Under the pieces are notes generated by a model. That model was not told the origin of the DNA. It was given only the letters and a program-made list of their open reading frames with translations, and searched no databases. Both the position numbers and the translations under genes were made by a program. 64,000 nucleotides of DNA from Lachnospiraceae bacterium MD308 (GTDB lineage: Bacteria; Bacillota; Clostridia; Lachnospirales; Lachnospiraceae). Below, in pieces: positions 52,979 through 62,241 of the stretch. Position 1 is the first letter of the stretch, and each line of letters opens with the position of its first letter. Where the stretch lies: the NCBI GenBank assembly GCA_000403475.2, contig KE159798.1, forward strand, positions 72,960 through 136,959. The letters run 5' to 3'.

Positions 52979-53800
52979 ATGGAATATTCCCATGAGCTTA
53001 TTATGCCAAATGATGATATCCCTTTTAAGCTGTTCCTTTTTGAGGGGAAGGACGGGCATTATGTCAGGGAAAAGCACTGGCACCGGTCAGTGGAGCTGTT
53101 TGCGCTTTTTGAGGGCGGATTGGATTTCTACATCAATGACATGCGCTGTGCTTTAAAGCCGGGCGAGTGTATGCTGGTGAACTCCAATGAAGTTCATTCC
53201 GTCCATGCGCCGGAGAAAAACCGGACGGTTGTGCTGCAGATTCCGCTGTCAACTTTTGAGAGATATTATACAGATGAAAAGTTCATCTATTTTTCCAACA
53301 GCAGCCTGCTTAAAGATGGGGAGGTCATGAGACTTGTAAGGGAAATTTATGAAATTTATACGAAAAAAGAGTGCGGATATGAATTTAAAGTTATGGGTGA
53401 GTTCTACCTTCTGCTTTATCTTCTCGTCACCAAATACCGCATGGCAGATGTGGACGAAAAGGTTGTCTGGCAGTATAAAAAGCTTGACCGGCTTTCTGCC
53501 ATAACTGCTTATATAAAGGAAAATTATGCGGCGGAGCTGCCGCTTGCGGGGGTGGCCGCGGCTTTTGGCTATTCGCCTGCGTATTTTTCGCGGATGTTCT
53601 GCAAATATACGGGAATTAACTATAAGAGTTATCTGGACAGCCTGCGGCTTGCACATGCGTATAGGGATCTGGCAAATACGGACATGCCGATTGGAGATAT
53701 TGCTGTAAACAACGGATTTGCCAACAGCAGGTCATTTTCAAAGCTGTTTAAGGAAAAATACGGAATCCTTCCCAGCGGATTCCGGAAAGAGAACATGTGA
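52979..53800 (+). CDS. AraC-family transcriptional regulator next to GH3 gene
   Basis: A 273-residue regulator: N-terminal cupin (FKLFLFEGKDGHYVREKHWH, then LKPGECMLVNSNEVHSVH) and C-terminal AraC HTH (AVAAAFGYSPAYFSRMFCKY-like unit near 195-215, and IGDIAVNNGFANSRSFSKLF). Start has ACAGGAGGGTTCTTT. The GH3 gene begins 15 bases after its stop codon, so it very likely controls that glycosidase. Confidence 0.9.
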   Translation: MEYSHELIMPNDDIPFKLFLFEGKDGHYVREKHWHRSVELFALFEGGLDFYINDMRCALKPGECMLVNSNEVHSVHAPEKNRTVVLQIPLSTFERYYTDEKFIYFSNSSLLKDGEVMRLVREIYEIYTKKECGYEFKVMGEFYLLLYLLVTKYRMADVDEKVVWQYKKLDRLSAITAYIKENYAAELPLAGVAAAFGYSPAYFSRMFCKYTGINYKSYLDSLRLAHAYRDLANTDMPIGDIAVNNGFANSRSFSKLFKEKYGILPSGFRKENM

Positions 53801-53815
53801 AAGGAATGGATTGCC

Positions 53816-56272
53816 ATGAGTGGATTTTTTGCATTAACATCGGATGAGGTTACGTCTCTTGAGCGGGAGAACCAGCGGGAGGTAAGACGGCTTGCCGGAG
53901 AGTGCGCGGTGATTTTGGAAAATGACGGGGCGCTCCCCCTTAAAGACGATGAGCGCAAAGCCGCCCTCTATGGAAACGGAGCAAGGCACACGGTAAAGGG
54001 AGGTACCGGCTCCGGGGATATGAACGCGAGGGAGAACATTAATGTCGAGCAGGGGCTTGCGGCCGCTGGGTTTGATGTTCTGGGCGGAGAGTGGCTGGAT
54101 CGCTTTGATGCCGAGGTTTCTAAGGCGGAGAAAGAATATATGGAGAGCGTGGAGCGGGAGATGGATGAGCGGGGCGTGCCGGTGCATATGGTTCTCTTTG
54201 AGCGTCCTTTCGAGGCTCCGGAGGTTCCGCTGATTGAAAGAAAGGAAGATGCACGGACAGCCATCTATGTGCTTTCGCGCAATTCCGGCGAGGGGAAAGA
54301 CAGGGAATGCAGGAAGGGCGATTATCTTTTGACAGACCGGGAAATTCAAAACCTTAAGTTTCTGGCGGAAAATTATGAGAAGACGATACTGCTCCTCAAT
54401 GTGGGCGGAGTGATTGACACTGCCCCTGTCCGAGAGATGAAAGGGATTAACGCGGTTGTCCTTATGGGGCAGCTTGGGAATATCGGAGGCCTTGTGGCGG
54501 GCGACGTGCTGACAGGAAAGACGTGCCCTTGCGGAAAGCTTACGGATACGTGGGCAAAGGATTATTATGATTATCCGTCCTCCAGGACTTTCAGCCACAA
54601 TAACGGGAATGTGGACGACGAGTATTACACAGAGGACATTTTTGTAGGCTACCGCTATTTTAATGTTCATAGGATAGAGCCGGCCTACTGCTTTGGATAT
54701 GGGAAGAGCTATACCCAGTTTGAGATAAAGGCGGAAGTCTTTTCTGTGGAAAATGCGGGGGAGGATAAAAGGATCACTCTGGAAACCGCTGTGACCAATA
54801 TAGGAAAAGAATATGCGGGAAGAGAGGTTGTGCAGGTCTATTATACTGCTCCGGAGGGTGAACTTTCAAAGCCTTATCAGGAGCTTGCGGCATTTGCAAA
54901 GACCAGGCTTTTAAAGCCCGGAGAGACGCAGCGGCTGACGGTGGAATTTATGCGTTCAGATATGGCGTCCTACAGCACGAAAGATGCGGCGTGGGTGCTG
55001 GAGCCGGGAGAGTATATGATCCGCTTTGGGGCGGACTCATCTTCCACAAGTACGGCGGGAACGGTGACCGTTGAGGAGAAAACCGTCACGAGACAGCTTA
55101 CAAACTGCCTGACTGAAAGCCTTTCCGGACAGAAAACAGGCAGCTTGCAGCGCCCGGTTCTTGAAGATAAATATCCGCAAAGGATTCTGACCTTAAAAGA
55201 TGTAAAGGAAGGAAATGCTGACGTAAAAGATCTGGCGGCGCAGCTTACGGCAGAGGAGATGGCAGAGCTTTGCGTGGGCATCGAAAGGCGCACCGACAAC
55301 GGAACCCAGGTTGTGGGAAATGCGGCCACTCTGGTTCCGGGCGCCGCAGGGCAGACAAGCTCCGTTCTTTTAGGGGAACGGGGAATATTCCCGCTGATTC
55401 TGGCGGATGGTCCGGCAGGCTTGAGGCTCCAGCCGCACTTTAAGGCGACGGAGGAAGGTGAGGTGCTGCCGGGGGGCGAGGTGTTCGGCATGGATCGCAT
55501 GCCCTTTCCGGAAAGCACGCCAGAGACGGCGGAGGATTACTACCAGTACTGCACAGCTATTCCTATTGCAACCACCCTGGCTCAGTCCTGGGATGTGGAG
55601 CTGCTTGAGAGGATGGGGGAGATTGTGGGGAGGGAGATGAGACAGTACCACGTCCATCTATGGCTTGCCCCGGGCATGAACATTCACCGGAACCCACTGT
55701 GCGGAAGGAATTTTGAGTATTACTCCGAAGACCCGCTGCTTTCAGGGAAATGTGCCGCGGCAGCCACGAGAGGGGTGCAGAGCCTCGGCGGCCAGGGAAC
55801 GACCCTTAAGCATTTTGCCGCCAACAATCAGGAGGACAACCGGATGTTTACCAACGCCCACATAAGCGAGAGGGCTCTGCGGGAAATCTACTTGAAGGGG
55901 TTTGAGATTGCAGTAAAGGAATCTCACCCTTACTCTATCATGACATCCTACAACCTGATCAACGGAATCCACACGGCCAACCACTATGGCCTGTTGCAGA
56001 CTGTCGCCAGGGATGAGTGGGGGTTTGACGGCGTGGTGATGACAGACTGGTGCACTAGTCAGGACACCGGCTACATGGGGCTTACCTCGGATAAATATCC
56101 CTGGTCCTCAAGCGAATGGTGTATTAAGGCGGGGAATGACTTGCAGATGCCGGGGTGTCAGGAGAATGTGGAGGATATCGTAAACGGGGTGAAAAGCGGG
56201 GAGATTATCACGCTGGGGGATCTGCAGTTTTGCACCTGTAACCTGCTGAGGGTGATGGTAAGGTGCATGTAA
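53816..56272 (+). CDS. GH3 beta-glycosidase with swapped domain order
   Basis: An 818-residue glycosidase in which the usual GH3 order is reversed. The C-terminal alpha/beta sandwich (residues 1-~285, with NDGALPLKD and ILLLNVGGVIDT) and the fibronectin-III-like unit (~300-420) come first. The TIM-barrel domain (~480-818) comes last. The nucleophile is D744 in GVVMTDWCTSQD. The barrel also shows LADGPAGLRL, WLAPGMNIHRNPLCGRNFEY and TLKHFAANNQEDNR. This permutation is known from some Ruminococcus and Butyrivibrio glucosidases. No signal peptide, so it acts on short oligosaccharides inside the cell. Confidence 0.93.
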   Translation: MSGFFALTSDEVTSLERENQREVRRLAGECAVILENDGALPLKDDERKAALYGNGARHTVKGGTGSGDMNARENINVEQGLAAAGFDVLGGEWLDRFDAEVSKAEKEYMESVEREMDERGVPVHMVLFERPFEAPEVPLIERKEDARTAIYVLSRNSGEGKDRECRKGDYLLTDREIQNLKFLAENYEKTILLLNVGGVIDTAPVREMKGINAVVLMGQLGNIGGLVAGDVLTGKTCPCGKLTDTWAKDYYDYPSSRTFSHNNGNVDDEYYTEDIFVGYRYFNVHRIEPAYCFGYGKSYTQFEIKAEVFSVENAGEDKRITLETAVTNIGKEYAGREVVQVYYTAPEGELSKPYQELAAFAKTRLLKPGETQRLTVEFMRSDMASYSTKDAAWVLEPGEYMIRFGADSSSTSTAGTVTVEEKTVTRQLTNCLTESLSGQKTGSLQRPVLEDKYPQRILTLKDVKEGNADVKDLAAQLTAEEMAELCVGIERRTDNGTQVVGNAATLVPGAAGQTSSVLLGERGIFPLILADGPAGLRLQPHFKATEEGEVLPGGEVFGMDRMPFPESTPETAEDYYQYCTAIPIATTLAQSWDVELLERMGEIVGREMRQYHVHLWLAPGMNIHRNPLCGRNFEYYSEDPLLSGKCAAAATRGVQSLGGQGTTLKHFAANNQEDNRMFTNAHISERALREIYLKGFEIAVKESHPYSIMTSYNLINGIHTANHYGLLQTVARDEWGFDGVVMTDWCTSQDTGYMGLTSDKYPWSSSEWCIKAGNDLQMPGCQENVEDIVNGVKSGEIITLGDLQFCTCNLLRVMVRCM

Positions 56273-56300
56273 GAAAATCAGAAGAGACGGGAGGTTTGGC

Positions 56301-56741
56301 ATGTTGAATATTTTTCTGGGGAAAATGGATGATGCGATTTATTTTCCCCCCGTATATTTTGACAATCAATATGAGGATGAATGGATTACAAATGAGCTGT
56401 CAGTAAAGATGATAAAGGATGTGGATCGGTCGTCAGTGATTGGAGAACGGCTGATTGACAGCCCGGTTCTGGGGCCTATTTCCACAAAAGAATTATCCGG
56501 CGGAGTAAAGACTTTGATTTTGATGGCTTTTGATGATACAGGCAAGGTGTTTAATGCGTCCGCCTGCGGTGACAACTGTGCAAAATGGATTCTGGAAATA
56601 GGGAAGTTAAAAGATCTGACAATCAATCTCAGGCATATTATGGAGTTCGGAGATGAAGAATTTGAAATCCGGATTTTGAACACGGGAGAAACCATTCACA
56701 ATATGCTTGAATTTATTAACATTGCAGGGAAATATGTATAG
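56301..56741 (+). CDS. DUF4869 family protein
   Basis: A 146-residue soluble protein that I recognise as the Lachnospiraceae DUF4869 family: MLNIFLGKMDDAIYFPPVYF, then QYEDEWITNELSVKMIKDVD, DSPVLGPISTKELSGGVKTL and ASACGDNCAKWILEIG. Function unknown. The ASACGDNCAKW motif with two Cys near residue 93 is the most conserved-looking part. It overlaps the following ATPase-like gene by 8 bases; the two are probably one functional pair. Confidence 0.85.
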   Translation: MLNIFLGKMDDAIYFPPVYFDNQYEDEWITNELSVKMIKDVDRSSVIGERLIDSPVLGPISTKELSGGVKTLILMAFDDTGKVFNASACGDNCAKWILEIGKLKDLTINLRHIMEFGDEEFEIRILNTGETIHNMLEFINIAGKYV

Positions 56742-57705
56742 GTGGAATATGAAAGGCAGATATCGAGTTATAGTACAAAATAATAGATTACATTATGAAT
56801 TTGAAATACGCAGAAATATTACAGTCATCCAGGGCGACAGCGCGACTGGGAAGACAACTTTGATCAATATGCTCAGGCAGGCAGAAAATCTGGGTGTATC
56901 AAGCGGGATAGATGTGATCTGCGATGTGCCTTGCAAAGTGTTGGAAGGCAGGGATTGGAGACTGATACTTGAAAACTTATCGGGAAATATTATCTTTATA
57001 GATGAAGAGAATGCGTTTATCAATACAGAAGAGTTTGCCTCGTCTATCCGGGGCTCCGACAATTATTTTGTGCTGATTACGAGGGAAAATCTCTATAATC
57101 TGCCATACAGTGTTGAAGAAATATACGGGCTGCATTCTTCGGGTAAGTACCAGAATACGAAAAAAGTATATCAGCAAATGTACAGGATATATTCGGATAA
57201 TGCGGATTTCCCTGTAAGACCAGAAAGGATTATCGTAGAAGATTCTAATTCCGGATATGAGTTTTTCAGGGCTGTCAGTGAAGAAAAGGGCATAACGTGT
57301 GAAAGCGCCGGTGGTAAGTCTAATATTTTTGAAAAATTAAAGGGAATTGATGGAGAAATATGCATTATTGCGGATGGGGCTGCCATCGGCCCGGAGATGG
57401 AGCGTTTGTATAAACTGGCTCAAAGAATGAAAAATATCAGTCTTTATCTTCCCGAATCATTTGAATGGCTTATTTTAAAATCCGGATTGATTCCGGGAAA
57501 AGAGATACATGAAATATTGGAAGAACCGGAAAAATATATTGACGGTAAAAAGTTTTTTAGCTGGGAAAGATATTTTGCCAGGTTTTTGACAGAAAAGACG
57601 GAAGGCACATATTTAAAATATAAGAAATCCAGGTTAAATGAAACCTATTTGCACAAAAAGAATAAAGAAATGATTCTTAAAATCATAAAGGGCCTTGAAT
57701 TATAA
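56734..57705 (+). CDS. P-loop ATPase with TOPRIM-like C-terminal region, partner of DUF4869
   Basis: A 323-residue protein. Residues 1-150 are a compact ATPase: Walker A GDSATGKT (34-41), Walker B NIIFIDEE (85-92, D90 E91) and a sensor-like strand YFVLITREN (111-119). Residues ~162-235 read RIIVEDSNSGYEFF (E169), ESAGGKSNIF (190-199) and ICIIADGAAIG (209-219, D214). This order recalls the TOPRIM domain of OLD/DUF4435 proteins, but the usual DxD is reduced to one Asp. I chose ATG 56734 overlapping DUF4869; ATG 56749 is a possible alternative. No function is proven. Confidence 0.65.
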   Translation: MYRWNMKGRYRVIVQNNRLHYEFEIRRNITVIQGDSATGKTTLINMLRQAENLGVSSGIDVICDVPCKVLEGRDWRLILENLSGNIIFIDEENAFINTEEFASSIRGSDNYFVLITRENLYNLPYSVEEIYGLHSSGKYQNTKKVYQQMYRIYSDNADFPVRPERIIVEDSNSGYEFFRAVSEEKGITCESAGGKSNIFEKLKGIDGEICIIADGAAIGPEMERLYKLAQRMKNISLYLPESFEWLILKSGLIPGKEIHEILEEPEKYIDGKKFFSWERYFARFLTEKTEGTYLKYKKSRLNETYLHKKNKEMILKIIKGLEL

Positions 57706-57821
57706 AACATGTCAAAAAATTACCATAAACTTCATAAATTTTTGAACGCAATCCGCCTCTGAAATTGGTATGATAGATATATCAGTTTTAGGGGCAGCGC
57801 CATATATGAAGGAGGACGGAT

Positions 57822-58445
57822 ATGGAGATTAAAAAAGTTACGGATGATGCATTTTCAGCATATGGAAAGGTTCTTGAAGGGTATGATTTTTCTGAGCTTT
57901 TGGAGGTGATGAAAGATACGCCTCTCCCGGAAGACGAGGTGGTCTATGTGCCGGGAGTTAAAGCCATGGAGGAGGCAACTGTGTCGGAAAGGTTGAAAAA
58001 GAGCGCTTACGGGGGACTTCCTATTCAGGTAGGGTATTGCAATGGGCATAACCTTAAGCTGAATGCGCTGGAGTACCACCGCTCATCGGAGGTGGACATT
58101 GCCGCCAGCGACCTGATTCTTCTTCTTGGGAGGCAGCAGGACATTCAGGAAGATTACACTTATGACACGGCCAAGGTGGAAGGATTTTTCGTTCCGGCAA
58201 AAACGGCGGTGGAGCTTTACGCCACTACGCTGCACTATGCGCCCTGCCAGGCATCGGAGGAAGGTTTCCGCTGCGTCATCGTGCTGCCGGAGGGAACGAA
58301 CCATGAGCTTGATTTTTCTGTGGTGTCAGAGGGAGAGGAAAAGCTTATGACAGCGAAAAACAAATGGCTCATCGCCCATGAGGATGCAAAGATTGGGGGC
58401 GCGTTCTGTGGGCTTAAGGGGGAGAATATCTCATTGGAGCAATAG
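57822..58445 (+). CDS. DUF4867 family protein, probably sugar related
   Basis: A 207-residue protein of the DUF4867 family with a cupin-like look: EYHRSSEVDIAASDLILLLG, KVEGFFVPAKTAVELYATTLHYAPC, FRCVIVLPEGTNHELDF and a closing KNKWLIAHEDAKIGGAFCGL. The His/Glu-rich EYHRSSE and TLHYAPC segments could bind metal, as in cupin isomerases. It is followed after 80 bases by the fucose-isomerase-like gene and then the FGGY kinase, so it likely acts in their pathway, perhaps as an epimerase or mutarotase. AAGGAGGACGGAT precedes the ATG. Confidence 0.75.
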   Translation: MEIKKVTDDAFSAYGKVLEGYDFSELLEVMKDTPLPEDEVVYVPGVKAMEEATVSERLKKSAYGGLPIQVGYCNGHNLKLNALEYHRSSEVDIAASDLILLLGRQQDIQEDYTYDTAKVEGFFVPAKTAVELYATTLHYAPCQASEEGFRCVIVLPEGTNHELDFSVVSEGEEKLMTAKNKWLIAHEDAKIGGAFCGLKGENISLEQ

Positions 58446-58525
58446 AAGGACTTGCCTTTTGAGGGCAGCAAGAGTTTTGTGCAGATAATACATGATAAAT
58501 TTTATATACAAGGAGGATTTTTAGT

Positions 58526-60010
58526 ATGAATAACATGCCGGAGGTAAAAATTGGAGTGGTGGCGGTAAGCCGTGACTGTTTCCCGGAAAGCCTGTCTGTG
58601 AACCGCAGGAAGAATCTGATGAAAGCTTATACGGATAAGTACGGCGCGGAGGGGATTTATGAGTGCCCGGTCTGCATCGTGGAGAGCGAGATTCATATGG
58701 TGCAGGCGCTGGAGGATGTGAAGAAGGCAGGATGCAACGCCCTTGTAGTGTATCTTGGGAACTTCGGGCCGGAGATTTCGGAGACGCTGCTTGCAAAGCA
58801 TTTCGACGGGCCGAAGATGTTCATCGCGGCGGCGGAGGAAACAGGAGACAATCTGGTGCAGGGAAGAGGCGACGCTTACTGCGGCATGCTGAATGCAAGC
58901 TATAACTTAAAGCTCAGGAACATTAAGGCGTACATTCCGGAGTATCCGGTGGGAGATGCCAACGAGTGCGCGGATATGATTCACGAGTTTGTGCCTGTTG
59001 CAAGGGCGGTTGAAGGGCTTAACAATTTAAAGATCATCAGCTTTGGCCCAAGGCCGCTTAATTTCCTCGCATGCAACGCGCCTATTAAGCAGCTTTACAA
59101 TATCGGCGTGGAGATTGAGGAAAACTCAGAGCTTGACCTTTTTGAGGCATTTCACAGGCATGCGGGAGATGAGAGGATTCCTTCGGTCGTGAAAGAGATG
59201 GAAGAGGAGCTTGGGGCAGGCAACAAGAAACCGGAGATCCTTATGAAACTTGCCCAGTATGAGCTGACTCTTAAGGACTGGATCGAGGAGCACAGGGGGT
59301 ACCGCAAATATGTGGCAATCGCCGGAAAGTGCTGGCCGGCGTTCCAGACCCAGTTCGGGTTCGTGCCCTGCTATGTGAACAGCCGCCTGACGGCCCAGGG
59401 CATCCCGGTTTCCTGCGAGGTGGATATTTACGGGGCGCTCAGTGAGTTCATCGGAACTGTGGTAAGCCAGGACGCGGTAACGCTCCTTGATATCAACAAC
59501 ACTGTGCCGAAGGATATGTACGAGAGTGAAATCAAAGGCAAATACGATTACACCCACAAGGATACGTTTATGGGATTCCACTGCGGCAATACGGCGTCGA
59601 AAAAGCTTTCTTTCTGCGAGATGAAGTACCAGATGATCATGGCGCGCACCTTGCCGGAGGAAGTGACCCAGGGAACACTTGAGGGAGACATTGTGCCGGG
59701 CGACATTACTTTCTACCGTCTGCAGAGTACGGCGGATAATATTCTCCGGGCTTATATCGCCCACGGCGAGGTATTGCCGGTGGCTACAAGGTCCTTTGGC
59801 TCGGTGGGCGTGTTCGCGATCCCTCAGATGGGAAGGTTCTACCGCCATGTGCTGATCGAGGGCGGATATCCCCATCACGGGGCAGTGGCTTTCGGCCATT
59901 TTGGAAAGGCTCTTTTTGAGGTGTTCAAGTATATCGGGGTTCCGGTGGAGGAGATTGGGTATAACCAGCCGGCAGGCGTGAGGTATCCGACGGAAAATCC
60001 GTGGGGATAG
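58526..60010 (+). CDS. L-fucose/L-arabinose isomerase-like protein
   Basis: A 494-residue member of the FucI/AraA-related group. It starts VKIGVVAVSRDCFPESLSVN, has the LVVYLGNFGPEIS segment and the catalytic-region AIAGKCWPAFQTQFGFVPCYV. The metal-binding C-terminal half has CEVDIYGALSEFIG (with acidic ligands) and GFHCGNTASKKL (His ligand). Members convert aldoses to ketoses (fucose, arabinose or less common sugars). The substrate here is not known. The DUF4867 gene precedes it and a xylulokinase-type gene follows. Confidence 0.88.
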   Translation: MNNMPEVKIGVVAVSRDCFPESLSVNRRKNLMKAYTDKYGAEGIYECPVCIVESEIHMVQALEDVKKAGCNALVVYLGNFGPEISETLLAKHFDGPKMFIAAAEETGDNLVQGRGDAYCGMLNASYNLKLRNIKAYIPEYPVGDANECADMIHEFVPVARAVEGLNNLKIISFGPRPLNFLACNAPIKQLYNIGVEIEENSELDLFEAFHRHAGDERIPSVVKEMEEELGAGNKKPEILMKLAQYELTLKDWIEEHRGYRKYVAIAGKCWPAFQTQFGFVPCYVNSRLTAQGIPVSCEVDIYGALSEFIGTVVSQDAVTLLDINNTVPKDMYESEIKGKYDYTHKDTFMGFHCGNTASKKLSFCEMKYQMIMARTLPEEVTQGTLEGDIVPGDITFYRLQSTADNILRAYIAHGEVLPVATRSFGSVGVFAIPQMGRFYRHVLIEGGYPHHGAVAFGHFGKALFEVFKYIGVPVEEIGYNQPAGVRYPTENPWG

Positions 60011-60066
60011 CCCGATAGGTACATGCTGCGAAAGGTATATGCAAAATACTATGTAGGAGAAAACGG

Positions 60067-61524
60067 ATGTTATATATTGGAGTAGATTTGGGAACCTCTG
60101 CGGTGAAACTTCTCCTGATGGATGAAAAGGGGGAGATACGAAAGATCGTGTCAAAGGAGTATCCGTTATACTTTCCTCATCCGGGCTGGTCGGAGCAGAA
60201 CCCGGAGGACTGGTTTTTGAAGTCTGTGGAAGGGATAAAGGAGCTGACTGCAGAGTGTGAGAAAAGTAAGGTGGCAGGAATCAGCTTTGGCGGACAGATG
60301 CATGGGCTGGTGGCGCTTGACGGCGAAGACAGGGTAATCCGTCCGGCGATTTTGTGGAACGACGGAAGAACCGGGGAAGAGACGGATTATCTGAATGAAG
60401 TGATTGGAAAAGATAAGCTTTCGGAGCATACGGCGAATATCGCCTTTGCGGGCTTTACCGCGCCGAAGATTCTCTGGATGAAAAAGCATGAGCCGGAAAA
60501 TTTTGCGAAAATCCGTAAGATCATGCTGCCAAAGGATTTTCTGGCGTATAAGCTTTCAGGGGTGTTCTGCACAGATGTGTCGGATGCGTCGGGGATGCTC
60601 CTTCTGGATGTGAAAAACCGGTGCTGGTCAAAAGAAATGCTTGATATCTGCGGCATTTCTGAAAAGCAGCTCCCGAAACTTTATGAGAGCTTTCAGGCGG
60701 TGGGCACATTAAGGCCCGAGATTGCAGAGGAGCTGGGGCTTAGCGGGCAGGTAAGGGTCATTGCCGGAGCAGGCGACAATGCGGCGGCGGCAGTGGGAAC
60801 CGGAACAGTGGGCGAAGGCATGTGCAATATTTCCCTCGGAACATCGGGAACGGTCTTTATCTCCAGCAAGAGTTTCGGGGTGGATGAAAATAACGCGCTC
60901 CATTCTTTTGCCCACGCGGACGGGAACTATCATCTGATGGGCTGCATGCTCAGCGCGGCATCCTGCAATAAATGGTGGAATGAGGACATATTAAAGACGA
61001 AGGACTTTGCTGCGGAACAGGCGCAGATTACGAGACTTGGCGAGAACAACGTCTTTTACCTGCCCTATCTCATGGGCGAGCGTTCGCCTCACAACAATCC
61101 GGACGCGAGAGCGATGTTTATCGGCATGTCCATGGATACCACGAGGGAGGATATGACCCAGGCGGTTTTGGAAGGCGTGGCTTTCGCGCTCAGGGATTCC
61201 CTGGAGGTGGCAAAAAGCCTTGGGATTCGCATAGAGCGGACAAAAATCTGCGGCGGCGGAGCGAAAAGCCCCCTGTGGAAGAAAATGATCGCCAATATTA
61301 TGAATCTTAAGGTGGACGTCATCGAGAGCGAGGAAGGCCCTGCCCTTGGAGGAGCCATGCTGGCGGCGGTGGGGTGCGGCGAGTACCCGGATGTGGAGAC
61401 GATCGCGGAGAAACTTGTGAAAGTGGTGGATACAGTAGAGCCGGAGGATGAGCTGGTCGCGAAATATGAGGAGAAGTATCAGAAGTTTAAGAAGATATAT
61501 CCGGCGGTGAAAGAGCTGTATTAA
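60067..61524 (+). CDS. Xylulokinase-type FGGY carbohydrate kinase
   Basis: A 485-residue FGGY kinase. N-terminal MLYIGVDLGTSAVKLLLMD phosphate-binding loop, GISFGGQMHGLVALD substrate loop (XylB-like GQMHG), ILWNDGRTGEE, the C-terminal half AGAGDNAAAAVGTGTV with the catalytic Asp, and ICGGGAKSPLWKKM near the end. It resembles D-xylulokinase most. With the isomerase upstream it could use xylulose or a related ketopentose, or a deoxy or branched ketose. Confidence 0.9.
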   Translation: MLYIGVDLGTSAVKLLLMDEKGEIRKIVSKEYPLYFPHPGWSEQNPEDWFLKSVEGIKELTAECEKSKVAGISFGGQMHGLVALDGEDRVIRPAILWNDGRTGEETDYLNEVIGKDKLSEHTANIAFAGFTAPKILWMKKHEPENFAKIRKIMLPKDFLAYKLSGVFCTDVSDASGMLLLDVKNRCWSKEMLDICGISEKQLPKLYESFQAVGTLRPEIAEELGLSGQVRVIAGAGDNAAAAVGTGTVGEGMCNISLGTSGTVFISSKSFGVDENNALHSFAHADGNYHLMGCMLSAASCNKWWNEDILKTKDFAAEQAQITRLGENNVFYLPYLMGERSPHNNPDARAMFIGMSMDTTREDMTQAVLEGVAFALRDSLEVAKSLGIRIERTKICGGGAKSPLWKKMIANIMNLKVDVIESEEGPALGGAMLAAVGCGEYPDVETIAEKLVKVVDTVEPEDELVAKYEEKYQKFKKIYPAVKELY

Positions 61525-61575
61525 GAATAATTGTATTTTTTCTGTGAATTCGGATATGCTAATATTAAAAAGATG

Positions 61576-61604
61576 TTTACATTCACTCGTTAATTAAGTA
61601 AAAT
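61576..61604 (+). promoter_or_regulatory. Predicted promoter of the AbiE-type pair
   Basis: TTTACA (61576-61581), 17-base spacer, TAAAAT (61599-61604), in the AT-rich gap after the kinase gene; 41 bases before the antitoxin ATG. Confidence 0.55.
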
Positions 61605-61644
61605 ATAAAGAGAGTATGTAACGCGATGCAAGGAGGCAGTGTCA

Positions 61645-62241
61645 ATGGATGAGATTTATAATAAGATTGAGTCGATAGCTGCCAAAAGCAACGGCTTTGT
61701 AAGGACTTCACAGATTGAAACGGCTGGAATCGGCCGCGGTGTCATAAAAAAATATGTTGAAAGCGGTTTATTGGAACGGGTCCGAAAAGGCATTTTCGTT
61801 CCGCTAAATGCCGACATTGATGAATTTGCATTGCTGCAGGTTCAGTGTTCCAGCCTTGTTTTTTCATATGGCACAGCTCTTTATATTTGGGGCTTGACAG
61901 ACATTATCCCGCATACATTCGATATCTCAGTTCCACAGGGAGAAAATATTTCAAGATTACTTCGAGATAATCAAAAAATAAAGGCTCATTATGTTATGAA
62001 GAGCTTTTATGATCTCGGAATTACGGAAACGCAGTCTCCGCAGGGAGCGGTTATTCGGCTGTACGACAAAGAACGCTGCCTTTGCGATCTGATCAAAGAC
62101 AGAAATCGAATCGAAAAGCAGCTGTATGTTCAGGCAATCAAGGATTATTTCAAATGCCGTCCGGATGTCCGTAAATTGATAAAGTACGGAAAAGTCTTCG
62201 GAATTGAAGAGAAAATAAGGACTTATATGGAGGTGTTGTAA
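61645..62241 (+). CDS. AbiEi-type antitoxin/regulator
   Basis: A 198-residue protein of the type IV AbiEi family. The N-terminal winged helix reads FVRTSQIETAGIGRGVIKKYVE, then GLLERVRKGIFVPLN, followed by the C-terminal AbiEi domain with YGTALYIWGLTDIIPHTFDIS and RLYDKERCLCDLIKDRNRIE. It represses its own operon and blocks the AbiEii toxin in known systems. ATG 61645 has AGGAGG at the right distance; GTG 61639 is less likely. The stop overlaps the toxin ATG by one base (TAATG). Confidence 0.9.
   Translation: MDEIYNKIESIAAKSNGFVRTSQIETAGIGRGVIKKYVESGLLERVRKGIFVPLNADIDEFALLQVQCSSLVFSYGTALYIWGLTDIIPHTFDISVPQGENISRLLRDNQKIKAHYVMKSFYDLGITETQSPQGAVIRLYDKERCLCDLIKDRNRIEKQLYVQAIKDYFKCRPDVRKLIKYGKVFGIEEKIRTYMEVL

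Noticed and set aside
53834-54670. 278-codon open frame on the minus strand inside the GH3 gene
   Set aside because: It mirrors the GH3 coding frame, has no ribosome site and its translation (Ile/Leu/Arg/His-rich) matches no family I know. It is an antisense shadow.
59126-60154. 342-codon open frame on the minus strand inside the isomerase gene
   Set aside because: Antisense of a well-supported isomerase gene, His/Arg-rich, no start signals.
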